NCBI GenBank assembly: GCA_047635055.1
Contig: JBLIIJ010000083.1
Coordinates: 1-17,718, forward strand
Reading direction: 5' to 3'
Length of the DNA stretch: 17,718 nucleotides
Source: JAVJRN01 sp047635055
GTDB lineage: Bacteria > Bacteroidota > Bacteroidia > Cytophagales > Cyclobacteriaceae
Shown: in pieces, positions 5,985-13,347 of the stretch
Position numbering within the stretch: position 1 is the stretch's first letter
Layout of the letters: the number at the start of each line of letters is the position of its first letter
The notes under the pieces: generated by a model
The model's input: only the letters and a program-made list of their open reading frames with translations
Told to the model about the DNA's origin: nothing
Databases searched by the model: none
Position numbers and translations under genes: made by a program

Positions 5985-8654
5985 ATGAAACAGACCGTAG
6001 CTGTTCTTCTAATTTTTTTTTCATTGACTGGCAGTGGTAAGGATAAACCTGGCCGTTTGATTACTGAAACTTTCCTAAATCGACCACTTAAGGAGGTTTT
6101 GGGTTTTTTGAAGGAAAAATATGATCTAAGAATAGCCTACAGTGATAAGCTTGTTCGTGATATTAGCATTAGTGTAACGATAGAAAAGGCGACTATTCCT
6201 GAAGCATTTTCCAAACTTTTTTCCGAATCAAATCTGTCTTTTGAGTATATCGCTCCAGGTGCTATCATTGTCAAAAAGCCAGATCCTAATTTAGATTCAT
6301 TTAATCTGAACGGGGAGATTGTAGATGCAATAACAGGGGAAAGACTACCCTTCGTTTACTTATTTATTCAACCAGATAATAAGTCCATATCATCAAATGA
6401 GGAGGGAATTTTTTCTATCAATAATGTTACCTTAAGTACAGCTATTCGACTTTCCTATATAGGTTATCGTGATAGTATTATTTATTTAGATGAGCAAAGT
6501 AAAAATCGAAGGCTCAAAATTGCGTTAAAACCTCAGGCTAATAATTTGGAAGAAGTCATTATAACTAGTGAGGATAATAATGATTTTCAGCCTATTTCCT
6601 CATCAAATGTCATCTCAATAAATGCCAAGTTTGCTGCGCAGGTGCCACAAAGTGCCGAGCCAGATGTCTTTCGTACAATGCAAATGCTCCCTGGCGTGAC
6701 AGCAACCAATGAACTTTCTTCCGGATTATATATTAATGGTGGTACGGCCACTCAAAACCTTGTTCTTTTCGATGGTATTCCAATTTATCATGTAGATCAT
6801 TTTTTCGGTTATTTCAGTGCCATTAACCCTTTCGCTATTCAAACCATGCGACTGTTTAAAGGAGGGTTCGATGCTAAATATGGAGGACGAGCTTCAAGCT
6901 TGGTTGAATTTATTGGCAAGGATGGGAATTCAGAAAAAACGAGTGGCAACATCTCGTTTAACTTATTGAGCGCTAATACCTCTTTGGAGGTGCCAGTAAA
7001 TGAGACAACTACGCTTTTTTTATCTGCGCGAAGGTCCTACACAGATGTATTTAAAACCTCCTTATTCAATAATATTTTTAGTATTTACGAAACTACCAAT
7101 TTCGATGAAACTCCCAATGCGCTTATAATCGACGAGTTTAATGTTGAGCCAGAATTTTATTACACAGATCTGAATTTTAAGGTATCCACAAAGTTGGGGC
7201 TTAAAAACAGGCTCTCACTGAGTTATTATGATAGTAATGATATTTTGAATTACGATGAATACCTCAAAGGTGAAATCCCCGGGGACACAACGATTATTAA
7301 TAGTAGTGTAGGATTCATAAACTGGGGGAATGTAGGCGCATCTATGAAGTTATCTCGTCTTTGGAATACAAGGCATTTTACCAATCTACTTGTGTCCTAT
7401 TCATTTTATGAAAGCGAGTTTGAGGAAAGAAACACAACGACGCTCACCGATAAGAGAGAGACTTATGTCGTCAATTCCATTGCGGATATTGATCAGGACA
7501 ATTACATTAAGGACTTCACTGTAAAGTTGGATCATGAGTGGATGATTGGTTTAAATCGATTGGAGTTTGGTGCCGCTTTTTCAAGATTCAATACCCGGAT
7601 TAGTAGTCTACAAAATGACAGTATTATTACTTTTAAAGAGCAACCGGGGAGTATAGTTTTCACTCAATACATTCAGAATAAGTATGCGCTTACAAGTAAT
7701 ACGGAATTATCTGTTGGCCTTCGGGGAAACTTCCTTTCTAACACAAATGAGTATAATTTTGAGCCTAGGGTTAGCTTAAATCACAGGTTTAATGCGGCTT
7801 GGACGGGGTATTTTTCTACTGGTGTGTACAGGCAATTTGTCAATCAGATTAATACCTCTAATGCCCTACAGGGGAGTCGCGACTTGTGGCTTTTGTCAGA
7901 TTTTGAAATTCCTTCGCAAAAGTCTGTTCATTATATGACGGGATTCTCAAGGGATGTGAATAATTCAACTATCTCTTTAAGTGGGTTTTACAAATCATTC
8001 GACGGTCTTTTAGATTATGCTTTTCGTCAAGGTAATCTGATTACTGAGTACGAGGATTATGAAGAGCAGTTTTTTGAAGGACAGGGTAGGGCTAGAGGCT
8101 TAGAAGTGCTTATTAAGCAGCGAATAGGTGATTTTATGGGTTGGGCGAGTTATACTTTAAGCAAAACAGAATATAGATTTGATCAGTTGAATTTAGGGAA
8201 ATACTACCCTGCAGACCATGATCAGACTCATGAGCTTAATCTTTTTGGCTCTTATCAAATTGGTAAATTTACGTTGTTCAGCACTTGGTATTATGGGTCA
8301 GGGCGACCTTATTCAAATTTGGATGTTCTAGACAATATAGCGAAAGGAAGAGAGGCTAATAAAAAGGTGATTAGACTAAAGAGAGCACAAAAGAATAATT
8401 TCAGGTTTCCAGCCTATCACCGGTTGGATATAGGGGGTAATTATTTAGTACCGCTAGGTCAAAATAGCCTCAGAATATCTGGTAAAATTTTCAATGTTTA
8501 TAATAGAAGAAATGTCTATGACCGGAAAGTGGAATTTTCGGAAGTTTCTAACGCTGATGTAGAGAGTGATCCTATGAAACGACTAATTAGAACTGTGGTA
8601 GATATAGAATTGATGGGAATCACACCAAGCTTGTCCTTAGAATTCAGCTTTTAG
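5985..8654 (+). CDS. TonB-dependent transducer/receptor with N-terminal STN domain
   Basis: An 889-residue outer-membrane receptor. After a signal peptide (about 1-18) comes an STN domain (about 30-97: RPLKEVLGFLKEKYDLRIAY through FEYIAPGAIIVKK). A carboxypeptidase-regulatory-like beta domain follows (about 106-182: NGEIVDAITGERLPFVYLFI through LSYIGYRDSII). The plug lies around 215-315, including MLPGVTATNELSSGLYINGG, LVLFDGIPIYHVDHFFG and FKGGFDAKYGGRASS. A beta-barrel ends in the terminal Phe (SLSLEFSF). The STN domain marks a transducer that signals to the FecR partner encoded just upstream. The plug belongs to the receptor type that in this phylum is often paired with FecIR and a DUF4249 lipoprotein; no such lipoprotein follows here, as the next gene is on the other strand. 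No SusD gene is present, so a glycan substrate is not indicated. The ligand is unknown. Confidence 0.9.
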   Translation: MKQTVAVLLIFFSLTGSGKDKPGRLITETFLNRPLKEVLGFLKEKYDLRIAYSDKLVRDISISVTIEKATIPEAFSKLFSESNLSFEYIAPGAIIVKKPDPNLDSFNLNGEIVDAITGERLPFVYLFIQPDNKSISSNEEGIFSINNVTLSTAIRLSYIGYRDSIIYLDEQSKNRRLKIALKPQANNLEEVIITSEDNNDFQPISSSNVISINAKFAAQVPQSAEPDVFRTMQMLPGVTATNELSSGLYINGGTATQNLVLFDGIPIYHVDHFFGYFSAINPFAIQTMRLFKGGFDAKYGGRASSLVEFIGKDGNSEKTSGNISFNLLSANTSLEVPVNETTTLFLSARRSYTDVFKTSLFNNIFSIYETTNFDETPNALIIDEFNVEPEFYYTDLNFKVSTKLGLKNRLSLSYYDSNDILNYDEYLKGEIPGDTTIINSSVGFINWGNVGASMKLSRLWNTRHFTNLLVSYSFYESEFEERNTTTLTDKRETYVVNSIADIDQDNYIKDFTVKLDHEWMIGLNRLEFGAAFSRFNTRISSLQNDSIITFKEQPGSIVFTQYIQNKYALTSNTELSVGLRGNFLSNTNEYNFEPRVSLNHRFNAAWTGYFSTGVYRQFVNQINTSNALQGSRDLWLLSDFEIPSQKSVHYMTGFSRDVNNSTISLSGFYKSFDGLLDYAFRQGNLITEYEDYEEQFFEGQGRARGLEVLIKQRIGDFMGWASYTLSKTEYRFDQLNLGKYYPADHDQTHELNLFGSYQIGKFTLFSTWYYGSGRPYSNLDVLDNIAKGREANKKVIRLKRAQKNNFRFPAYHRLDIGGNYLVPLGQNSLRISGKIFNVYNRRNVYDRKVEFSEVSNADVESDPMKRLIRTVVDIELMGITPSLSLEFSF

Positions 8655-8691
8655 AATAAGCTAGTGAATGTTGTATATCGATGCGCTTATT
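8655..8691 (+). terminator. weak inverted repeat after the receptor gene
   Basis: AATAAGC (8655-8661) and GCTTATT (8685-8691) form a 7-bp stem with a 23-base loop right after the stop codon, with no U-tract. It could end the FecIR/receptor transcript, but the structure is weak. The rest of the gap to 8838 shows no gene; it lies between convergent transcription units. Confidence 0.2.
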
Positions 8692-8838
8692 GATTGACTA
8701 AACATTGATATGGAATCCATGAGATAATTACACAAGTAAGTGCATTGAAAACCATCTGGGTTAGTTGAATGTACGGTCTTCTAATAGGACTTTACATTAT
8801 TAACTTGATACCTTTTTTGCTTGCTTCGAGCATCTTGA

Positions 8839-9444
8839 TTAAAAACCTAGATATAAACTCAATTGAATGCCAAACTTCTTTTGATCGATATCGATAGATT
8901 GGGAGGAATTTATTGTCCCAACCTCTTCCGAAATATCATTTAGGCCTTGAATATACCTTAGGCCCAATCCCACTTTTGAAGATATATTAAGGCTGCCGCC
9001 GAGCATCAAAGCAAGATCTAAGCCATCACTATAGTTATTGTTATAATTGTTGGCCTTACCATTCACCCGATAGTTGGCCTTAATGATTTTACTGACCTGT
9101 GGGCCAAACTCAATACTCACTTTTTCGATTATCCTATAAGAAAGCAGCAGATTCAAATTGAGATAATATAAATGTATGTTTCTGTCGATATTGTCATTCC
9201 AATTGTAGCCTTCTTGCGCAAAAACGAGCTCCGGAAGGAGACTTAATTTGTTCACAAGTGGAATAGCGGACCACATGCCAATTTGAAAGCCCGGTTTCAT
9301 ACTTAAATCACGAGAGGAGATATTTTCACTATAGGATTCGCTAGCACTACTCAAGTTGACTCCAGCTTTTACCCCAAAGGTCACTTGGCTGAAGCAATTA
9401 AATACAGAGAGGAAAGTGATAAGAAATGTTATTTGGGTTTTCAT
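8839..9444 (-). CDS. small outer-membrane beta-barrel protein (PorT-like, porin family)
   Basis: A 201-residue exported protein starting at the ATG at 9444. Its signal peptide MKTQITFLITFLSVFNCFSQ is followed by VTFGVKAGVNLSSA, the classic opening of the PF13568-type outer-membrane barrel family of Bacteroidota. Alternating strands run to the C-terminus (KKFGIQLSLYLGF, terminal aromatic residue). Strand-like segments include FQIGMWSAIPL, LSLLPELVFAQEG, YYLNLNLLLSYRI, VSIEFGPQVS, LDLALMLGGSLNI and VGLGLRYIQGL, consistent with 8-10 strands. The frame stays open upstream to 9606 but there overlaps the sulfurtransferase gene on the same strand and adds a basic, non-signal extension, so the ATG before the signal peptide is chosen. 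It lies 32 bases after the sulfurtransferase stop and is probably co-transcribed with it. No specific function can be given. Confidence 0.75.
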   Translation of the reverse strand: MKTQITFLITFLSVFNCFSQVTFGVKAGVNLSSASESYSENISSRDLSMKPGFQIGMWSAIPLVNKLSLLPELVFAQEGYNWNDNIDRNIHLYYLNLNLLLSYRIIEKVSIEFGPQVSKIIKANYRVNGKANNYNNNYSDGLDLALMLGGSLNISSKVGLGLRYIQGLNDISEEVGTINSSQSIDIDQKKFGIQLSLYLGF

Positions 9445-9476
9445 ATCTGATGCAAGATTTATGAACTTAACCATGC

Positions 9477-10307
9477 TTATTGAGCGACAGGATAGTCGTC
9501 CAACTGACCCCACTCGCTCCATGATCCGTCGTAAACGCTTAAGTCTTCGAAACCTGATAGCTTGGCTGCTAAGGCGATAATGCTTGCGGTTACGCCCGAA
9601 CCACATGAGAAAGTAAGCGATCTTTTTTGCACATCCATGGCTTCAAAGATTGACCTTAAGGCTTCTGGGTTTTTATAACGATTATCTTCTAGAACCTGCT
9701 GAAAAGGTAAGTTTGTGGAATTTGGAATATGACCACCTCTTAAACCTGCTCTTGGTTCTGGTTCTACTCCTTTGAATCTCCCGGCGCTTCTAGCATCAAG
9801 AACTAAATGTGCGGTATCTTTCGATTTTTGCAGGACTTCTTGAGCATTGGAAACCCATTTCGTATTCAAAGTGGCACGGAAGTTACCTGTTCCATTCGAT
9901 TTCGACAAGCTTGATGTGGTAGGTTTCCCATCTTTAACCCACGCAGGCAATCCACCGTTCAAAACAGCAATTTCACCATGTCCCATGGTTTTGAACATCC
10001 ACCAAACTCTAGGGCTTGAATAGATGCCGAATTGGTCGTAAACGACGATTTTCGAGTCTTGGTTTATATCTAATTCTTTGGCTGATTTGCCAAAATAAGC
10101 TTCTGTAGGCATCATATGTGGTAGATCTGTTTCTGACTCAGAAAACTGACCATTCAAATCAAATCGCCTTGTTTTTGGAATAAAAATGCCTTCTAAGGCA
10201 TTTTTATCATTCTTATCATTTGGTTTATTCAAACGACAATCCAATATTATTAAATCTGGATCTTCCAAATGCTTAAATAGCCAGCCTACAGAAACAATAT
10301 CATTCAT
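9477..10307 (-). CDS. sulfurtransferase (3-mercaptopyruvate/thiosulfate sulfurtransferase type)
   Basis: A two-domain rhodanese of 276 residues from the ATG at 10307; a TTG directly before it would add one Met. The N-terminal inactive rhodanese domain (about 3-130) carries LIILDCRL, KIVVYDQFGIYSSPRVWWMF and VLNGGLPAW. The C-terminal domain (about 155-274) carries LVLDARSAGRFKG, the linker GGHIPNSTNLPF, the active-site loop CGSGVTA with the persulfide-forming Cys 235, and the YDGSWSEWG ending. CGSGVT is the loop of mercaptopyruvate sulfurtransferases, whereas thiosulfate rhodaneses usually have CRKGVT, so 3-mercaptopyruvate is the likelier donor. It is cytoplasmic, with no signal peptide. It lies 48 bases after an ECF sigma gene and 32 bases before an outer-membrane barrel gene, all on the - strand. 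A link between sigma factor and sulfur or thiol metabolism is only suggested by order. Confidence 0.88.
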   Translation of the reverse strand: MNDIVSVGWLFKHLEDPDLIILDCRLNKPNDKNDKNALEGIFIPKTRRFDLNGQFSESETDLPHMMPTEAYFGKSAKELDINQDSKIVVYDQFGIYSSPRVWWMFKTMGHGEIAVLNGGLPAWVKDGKPTTSSLSKSNGTGNFRATLNTKWVSNAQEVLQKSKDTAHLVLDARSAGRFKGVEPEPRAGLRGGHIPNSTNLPFQQVLEDNRYKNPEALRSIFEAMDVQKRSLTFSCGSGVTASIIALAAKLSGFEDLSVYDGSWSEWGQLDDYPVAQ

Positions 10308-10355
10308 CAAATAAAGATCAACATTTTGATTGAATGCGTCATTAAAATATCATAT

Positions 10356-10856
10356 TCATGCAAAATTCAAGTTTACTTTTTGTTTCATTTCATTTCTGCA
10401 TCTATGTATTCTATGCTTGACTGTTCCTATAGGGATATCCAATTTTGTGGCAATTTCCTCGTATTTGAATCCTTTGTTTCTAAGATCAAAAGGTCGCTGA
10501 AATTTTTCATCTACACTTGATAGCAATTCAGTCAAAACATCAACATTCATTTTCATTTCACCATGATTGTAATCTTGAACCTTCGTTAAGAGGTGATCGC
10601 AATTGTCCATGCTATTAGGAATTGGACGCTTTTTATCCCTATTATATTTATTTAAAAACGTATTTCTAAGAATAGTGATAAGCCAACCTTTGAGGTTCTG
10701 ATTTTCTACATAGTTGTTCTTATATTTCAGCGCTTTAAATAGCGCATCCTGCACTAGATCTTGGGCGTCTTCATTATTTTTGGTAAGGCTTAAAGCATAA
10801 GTAACCATAGGCTCTCGAAAATCACTTATTCCTTTATTAAACGCTGTTTCTGACAT
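10356..10856 (-). CDS. RNA polymerase ECF sigma factor, without adjacent anti-sigma gene
   Basis: A 166-residue sigma-70 family protein. Region 2 spans about 12-78, with the core-binding helix NEDAQDLVQDALFKALKYK and the DNA-binding part LKGWLITILRNTFLNKYNRDKK. Region 4 spans about 105-160 with the helix-turn-helix KYEEIATKLDIPIGTVKHRIHRCRNEMKQK. It is the compact RpoE-like type with no C-terminal extension. No FecR, zinc-binding anti-sigma or receptor gene is next to it. The gene immediately upstream encodes a 61-residue protein whose end overlaps this start by 20 bases in another frame, which suggests coupled translation. Downstream lie the sulfurtransferase and the barrel protein. It may be controlled by its own transcription, by the small overlapping protein or by a distant regulator; the sequence does not decide. 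Confidence 0.85.
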   Translation of the reverse strand: MSETAFNKGISDFREPMVTYALSLTKNNEDAQDLVQDALFKALKYKNNYVENQNLKGWLITILRNTFLNKYNRDKKRPIPNSMDNCDHLLTKVQDYNHGEMKMNVDVLTELLSSVDEKFQRPFDLRNKGFKYEEIATKLDIPIGTVKHRIHRCRNEMKQKVNLNFA

Positions 10857-11022
10857 GATTTTTACTTTTTTGTGATAGACTATATTTAAAACTGTAGGCC
10901 CAAGATCTTAGAAGAGGACGTTCATGGTCATCGACCATTTCGGTGAATTTTCGATATTCTTTCCAAAATAGGTGATCACTGAAACTTACTTTTTTAAGAA
11001 TTAATAGGCTGTAATCCAACAT
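10837..11022 (-). CDS. small basic protein overlapping the ECF sigma start (61 aa)
   Basis: The frame runs from the ATG at 11022 (or an ATG four codons earlier at 11034) to TAA at 10837-10839. The N-terminal half, MLDYSLLILKKVSFSDHLF followed by WKEYRKFTEMV and LRSWAYSFK, resembles from memory a family of about 60-residue Bacteroidota proteins of the pattern MLDYxKxILxKVSFDxxLFxKELxK; I could not search for it. No signal peptide or membrane helix is present and the C-terminus is Ser/Lys-rich. The last 20 bases overlap the start of the sigma factor in a different frame, so translation may be coupled. Possible roles, such as a sigma partner or a nucleic-acid-binding small protein, are guesses. 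It could be a chance frame, but the resemblance at the N-terminus makes a real gene more likely. Confidence 0.5.
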   Translation of the reverse strand: MLDYSLLILKKVSFSDHLFWKEYRKFTEMVDDHERPLLRSWAYSFKYSLSQKSKNHVRNSV

Positions 11023-11126
11023 GGAGGTTTTCATTTTCTAGCAATTTGAATTGAGACACATATACTTCTTGTAGGAAAATCGTAAGAATGCTCAGGCGTA
11101 TTCTAGAAATGAGGGACCAGATGTGT

Positions 11127-11393
11127 CTAACGTAATAAGCAACAATACAAAAGGTGTAAGCGAGCTTTCGTGTGTCGTAGAGCAGAAAATTTTGATATAT
11201 GAAAGGTAGCGGAAGAAAATTGTAATGCCTTTTTCGGGGGTATATTGATAGATGGTTCACCTACCTCATTTTTTTTATTATAGTGATAGAATACTTCAGT
11301 TTTCGCTTCTTTTTCGAACAGCTCGCTAGCTTCTACTGGCCCAAAAGCGAAGATGAACGTGAGTAGAAGAAACAAAGTTTTGAGAAGATTCAT
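11127..11393 (-). CDS. small secreted protein of unknown function (88 aa)
   Basis: From the ATG at 11393 the protein begins MNLLKTLFLLLTFIFAF, then GPVEASELFEKEAK, a good signal peptide with likely cleavage after VEA. The mature part is about 65 residues: KTEVFYHYNKKNEVGEPSIN and then a basic, Cys-containing tail ending LLYCCLLR. I do not recognise the family. The tail after about residue 55 looks less protein-like than the start, so a frameshift near 11230 or a degenerate gene is possible. Directly before the ATG lies an 11-bp inverted repeat that overlaps a candidate promoter. The frame also remains open upstream to 11432, but that would place a second hydrophobic stretch before the signal peptide. 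The next - strand gene starts about 105 bases downstream. Confidence 0.4.
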   Translation of the reverse strand: MNLLKTLFLLLTFIFAFGPVEASELFEKEAKTEVFYHYNKKNEVGEPSINIPPKKALQFSSATFHISKFSALRHTKARLHLLYCCLLR

Positions 11394-11394
11394 G

Positions 11395-11445
11395 GATAGT
11401 ATTACAACTTTAAGCAATAGTAATACTATCATTTACGAAAAGCAA
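11395..11445 (-). promoter_or_regulatory. promoter with overlapping operator-like inverted repeat
   Basis: Read on the - strand, TTG (11445-11443) and TACTATTG (11422-11415) are 20 bases apart, a match to the phylum's -33/-7 pattern with one -7 mismatch. A perfect 11-bp inverted repeat, GATAGTATTAC (11395-11405) and GTAATACTATC (11420-11430), with a 14-base spacer overlaps the -7 element with one arm and ends one base before the ATG of the small secreted gene with the other. A shorter palindrome, ATAGT-AAT-ACTAT, sits inside the right arm. This could be a repressor site or a leader hairpin hiding the start codon. Confidence 0.45.
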
Positions 11446-11464
11446 CAGAAACTGTTTCATATAA

Positions 11465-11502
11465 ATAAAAAAAGGTCTGCCCAAAATTAATTGGGCAGAC
11501 CT
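11465..11502 (-). terminator. intrinsic terminator for the sulP transcript
   Basis: A 12-bp perfect stem, AGGTCTGCCCAA (11473-11484) and TTGGGCAGACCT (11491-11502), has a 6-base AATTAA loop. On the - strand it is followed by TTTTTTTATTTAT. It lies 115 bases after the SulP stop codon and before the next - strand gene. The rest of 11503-11617 holds no visible gene. Confidence 0.85.
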
Positions 11503-11617
11503 GAATTATACCATGTGTGCTTTATTCCCGCATTCTTGGATCAAATAGAAAACAATGAGCTGATTTCACACCTTGCGATCTTACTCCGAGCTTATTAATT
11601 AATAACTCTAGCCATTT

Positions 11618-13231
11618 TTATACTTCCTGATCTACCAAATCAGTCACAACATAATATCGAGGGTCGTCAATCGATTTTGCAATAATTGCTTCAAGTGTTG
11701 GATCTGCTTTTAAGAGCAAAGTTTGACATTCTGGACTTAAATGAGTCAACTTCACTGTTTTGTTGGCTTCCATGTATTTGTGGGCGAGATTGCTCAGTGC
11801 TTCTACACCGGAATGATCACTCACCCTAGATTCTATAAAATCTATCTCTACATTGGTTGGATCTTCTTTAATCGAGAATTTACTATTAAAATTCTGCACT
11901 GAACCAAAAAATAGGGGTCCCCATATTTCATATACTCTGGTGCCATCATCTTTTACTCTCTTTCTTGCCCTAATCATAGTCGCATTTTTCCAAGCGAAAA
12001 CCAAGGCAGACATAATTACACCGACTATTACTGCAATAGCCAAATCTTGCCATACAGTAACCGCGGAAACTGTTACTAATACAATGGCATCAGCTAACGG
12101 AATTTTATGAAGGATTCTAAAGCTACTCCACGCGAAAGTACCAATGACTACCATGAACATTACGCCAACCAATGCTGCAATAGGAATTTGTTCTATTAGT
12201 GGTGCGCCAAATAACACAAAACAAAGTAGCGCAATAGCAGCTGCAGCGCCGGATAAGCGTCCTCGGCCTCCGGAATTCACATTTATAATTGATTGCCCGA
12301 TCATAGCACAACCACCCATACCACCAAAAAGACCATTAAGAATATTTGCACCGCCTTGAGCAACGCATTCTCGGTTGCCACTTCCTCTACTTTCCGTCAT
12401 CTCATCAATGAGATTCAATGTCATAAGCGATTCGATGAGACCAACCGCCGCTAATAGGACGGCCGTTGAGGCAATTAGACTCCAATGTCCTGTTAATGTA
12501 TCGAATAAACTGAAGATCTGGAATTGAAATGATGGTAAGGAACCTTCTAATCCTGATCCACCACCATCTCTTATGAATGAACCTACTGTGCTAACGTTCA
12601 AATCTCCAAAGATGGTAATGGCCGCTACAACCATTATCGCCATTAAGGCGGCTGGTATTTTTTTAGTGAGTTTCGGAAGGCCGTACATGATCCCCATGGT
12701 CACACCTACTAAGCCAAGCATTATTAAAAGCTCTTGACCAGACATCCAGCTTATATTACCATTGATGTTCTTTTTGAATAATCCAAGCTGGGATAAGAAA
12801 ATGACTATTGCCAGTCCATTCACAAAACCCATCATTACGGAATGTGGGATGAGCCTTACAAACTTGCCTAATCTGAATACACCAGCCAAAACTTGAATGG
12901 CACCAACAAACAATAAAGTGATAAAGAGCCATTGAAGGCCTAAGTTTTCTATTGGGATCGCTAGGGCGTCCCCTACGATATTTCCTTGCTGTATGAGATG
13001 AACCATAACAACGGCCATGGCACCAGTAGCACCTGATATCATCCCTGGTCTTCCACCAAATAAGGCAGTGACTATTCCCATCATAAAGGCGCCATATAAA
13101 CCTACTAAAGGATCTATACCAGCAACAAACGCAAAAGCTACCGCTTCTGGCACCAGCGCTAATGCGACTGTTAATCCAGAAAGGATATCGTTTTTAGGGT
13201 TATTAGTAAAATTGTGAAAAATACTTCGCAT
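11618..13231 (-). CDS. SulP-family inorganic anion transporter with STAS domain
   Basis: A 537-residue inner-membrane transporter. The SulP opening (DILSGLTVALALVPEAVAFAFVAGIDPLVGLYGAF, 15-49) includes PEAVAFA where sulfate permeases usually have PQ-[SG]-[ML]-A-[YF]-A. The core RECVAQGGANILNGLFGGMGGCAMIGQS signature lies at 287-314, with GRGRLSGAAAAI after it. About 12-14 hydrophobic helices span 15-415, followed by a cytoplasmic STAS domain (about 429-528) containing RVSDHSGVEALSNLAHKY, the segment that in anti-sigma-antagonist relatives carries the phosphorylatable Ser/Thr. Family members carry sulfate, bicarbonate or other anions, often with H+ or Na+; the sequence does not settle the substrate. 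No carbonic anhydrase or sulfate-assimilation gene is adjacent. A strong hairpin lies in the leader and a strong terminator follows the gene. Confidence 0.9.
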   Translation of the reverse strand: MRSIFHNFTNNPKNDILSGLTVALALVPEAVAFAFVAGIDPLVGLYGAFMMGIVTALFGGRPGMISGATGAMAVVMVHLIQQGNIVGDALAIPIENLGLQWLFITLLFVGAIQVLAGVFRLGKFVRLIPHSVMMGFVNGLAIVIFLSQLGLFKKNINGNISWMSGQELLIMLGLVGVTMGIMYGLPKLTKKIPAALMAIMVVAAITIFGDLNVSTVGSFIRDGGGSGLEGSLPSFQFQIFSLFDTLTGHWSLIASTAVLLAAVGLIESLMTLNLIDEMTESRGSGNRECVAQGGANILNGLFGGMGGCAMIGQSIINVNSGGRGRLSGAAAAIALLCFVLFGAPLIEQIPIAALVGVMFMVVIGTFAWSSFRILHKIPLADAIVLVTVSAVTVWQDLAIAVIVGVIMSALVFAWKNATMIRARKRVKDDGTRVYEIWGPLFFGSVQNFNSKFSIKEDPTNVEIDFIESRVSDHSGVEALSNLAHKYMEANKTVKLTHLSPECQTLLLKADPTLEAIIAKSIDDPRYYVVTDLVDQEV

Positions 13232-13252
13232 AAACTTTTGGTTAGAGCTTAC

Positions 13253-13285
13253 AAAAACGAATCATGCTTACCAAAAAGCATGATT
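13253..13285 (-). promoter_or_regulatory. leader hairpin with U-run just upstream of sulP (attenuator candidate)
   Basis: A perfect 10-bp inverted repeat, AATCATGCTT (13260-13269) and AAGCATGATT (13276-13285), has a 6-base loop. On the - strand it is followed by CGTTTTTG. It ends about 28 bases before the sulP ATG. As a terminator-like hairpin in the leader it could attenuate sulP, or it may be a second terminator for the upstream desaturase gene. Confidence 0.45.
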
Positions 13286-13347
13286 ATATATTTTGCAAGA
13301 ATATGAACGTTTTGTTAAAACGATTACTACAAAAAGGGCGCAAAGCT

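Noticed and set aside
9445..9606. N-terminal extension of the outer-membrane barrel protein (54 extra codons)
   Set aside because: It overlaps the sulfurtransferase gene on the same strand and is basic and unlike a signal peptide; the ATG at 9444 starts a clean signal peptide.
10326..10520. + strand frame opposite the second ECF sigma factor
   Set aside because: It is antisense to the helix-turn-helix of a well-supported gene.
10994..11260. - strand frame of 88 codons between the small genes
   Set aside because: It overlaps two better candidates, has no signal or domain pattern and no plausible start context.
11853..12359. + strand open frames opposite sulP
   Set aside because: They are the antisense of conserved membrane helices and the STAS domain; their Pro/Ile/Thr-rich composition is an antisense artefact.
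13308..13322. CGTTTT/AAAACG hairpin as a terminator
   Set aside because: It is a 6-bp, mostly A/T stem with a 3-base loop and no U-run; too weak beside two stronger hairpins nearby.
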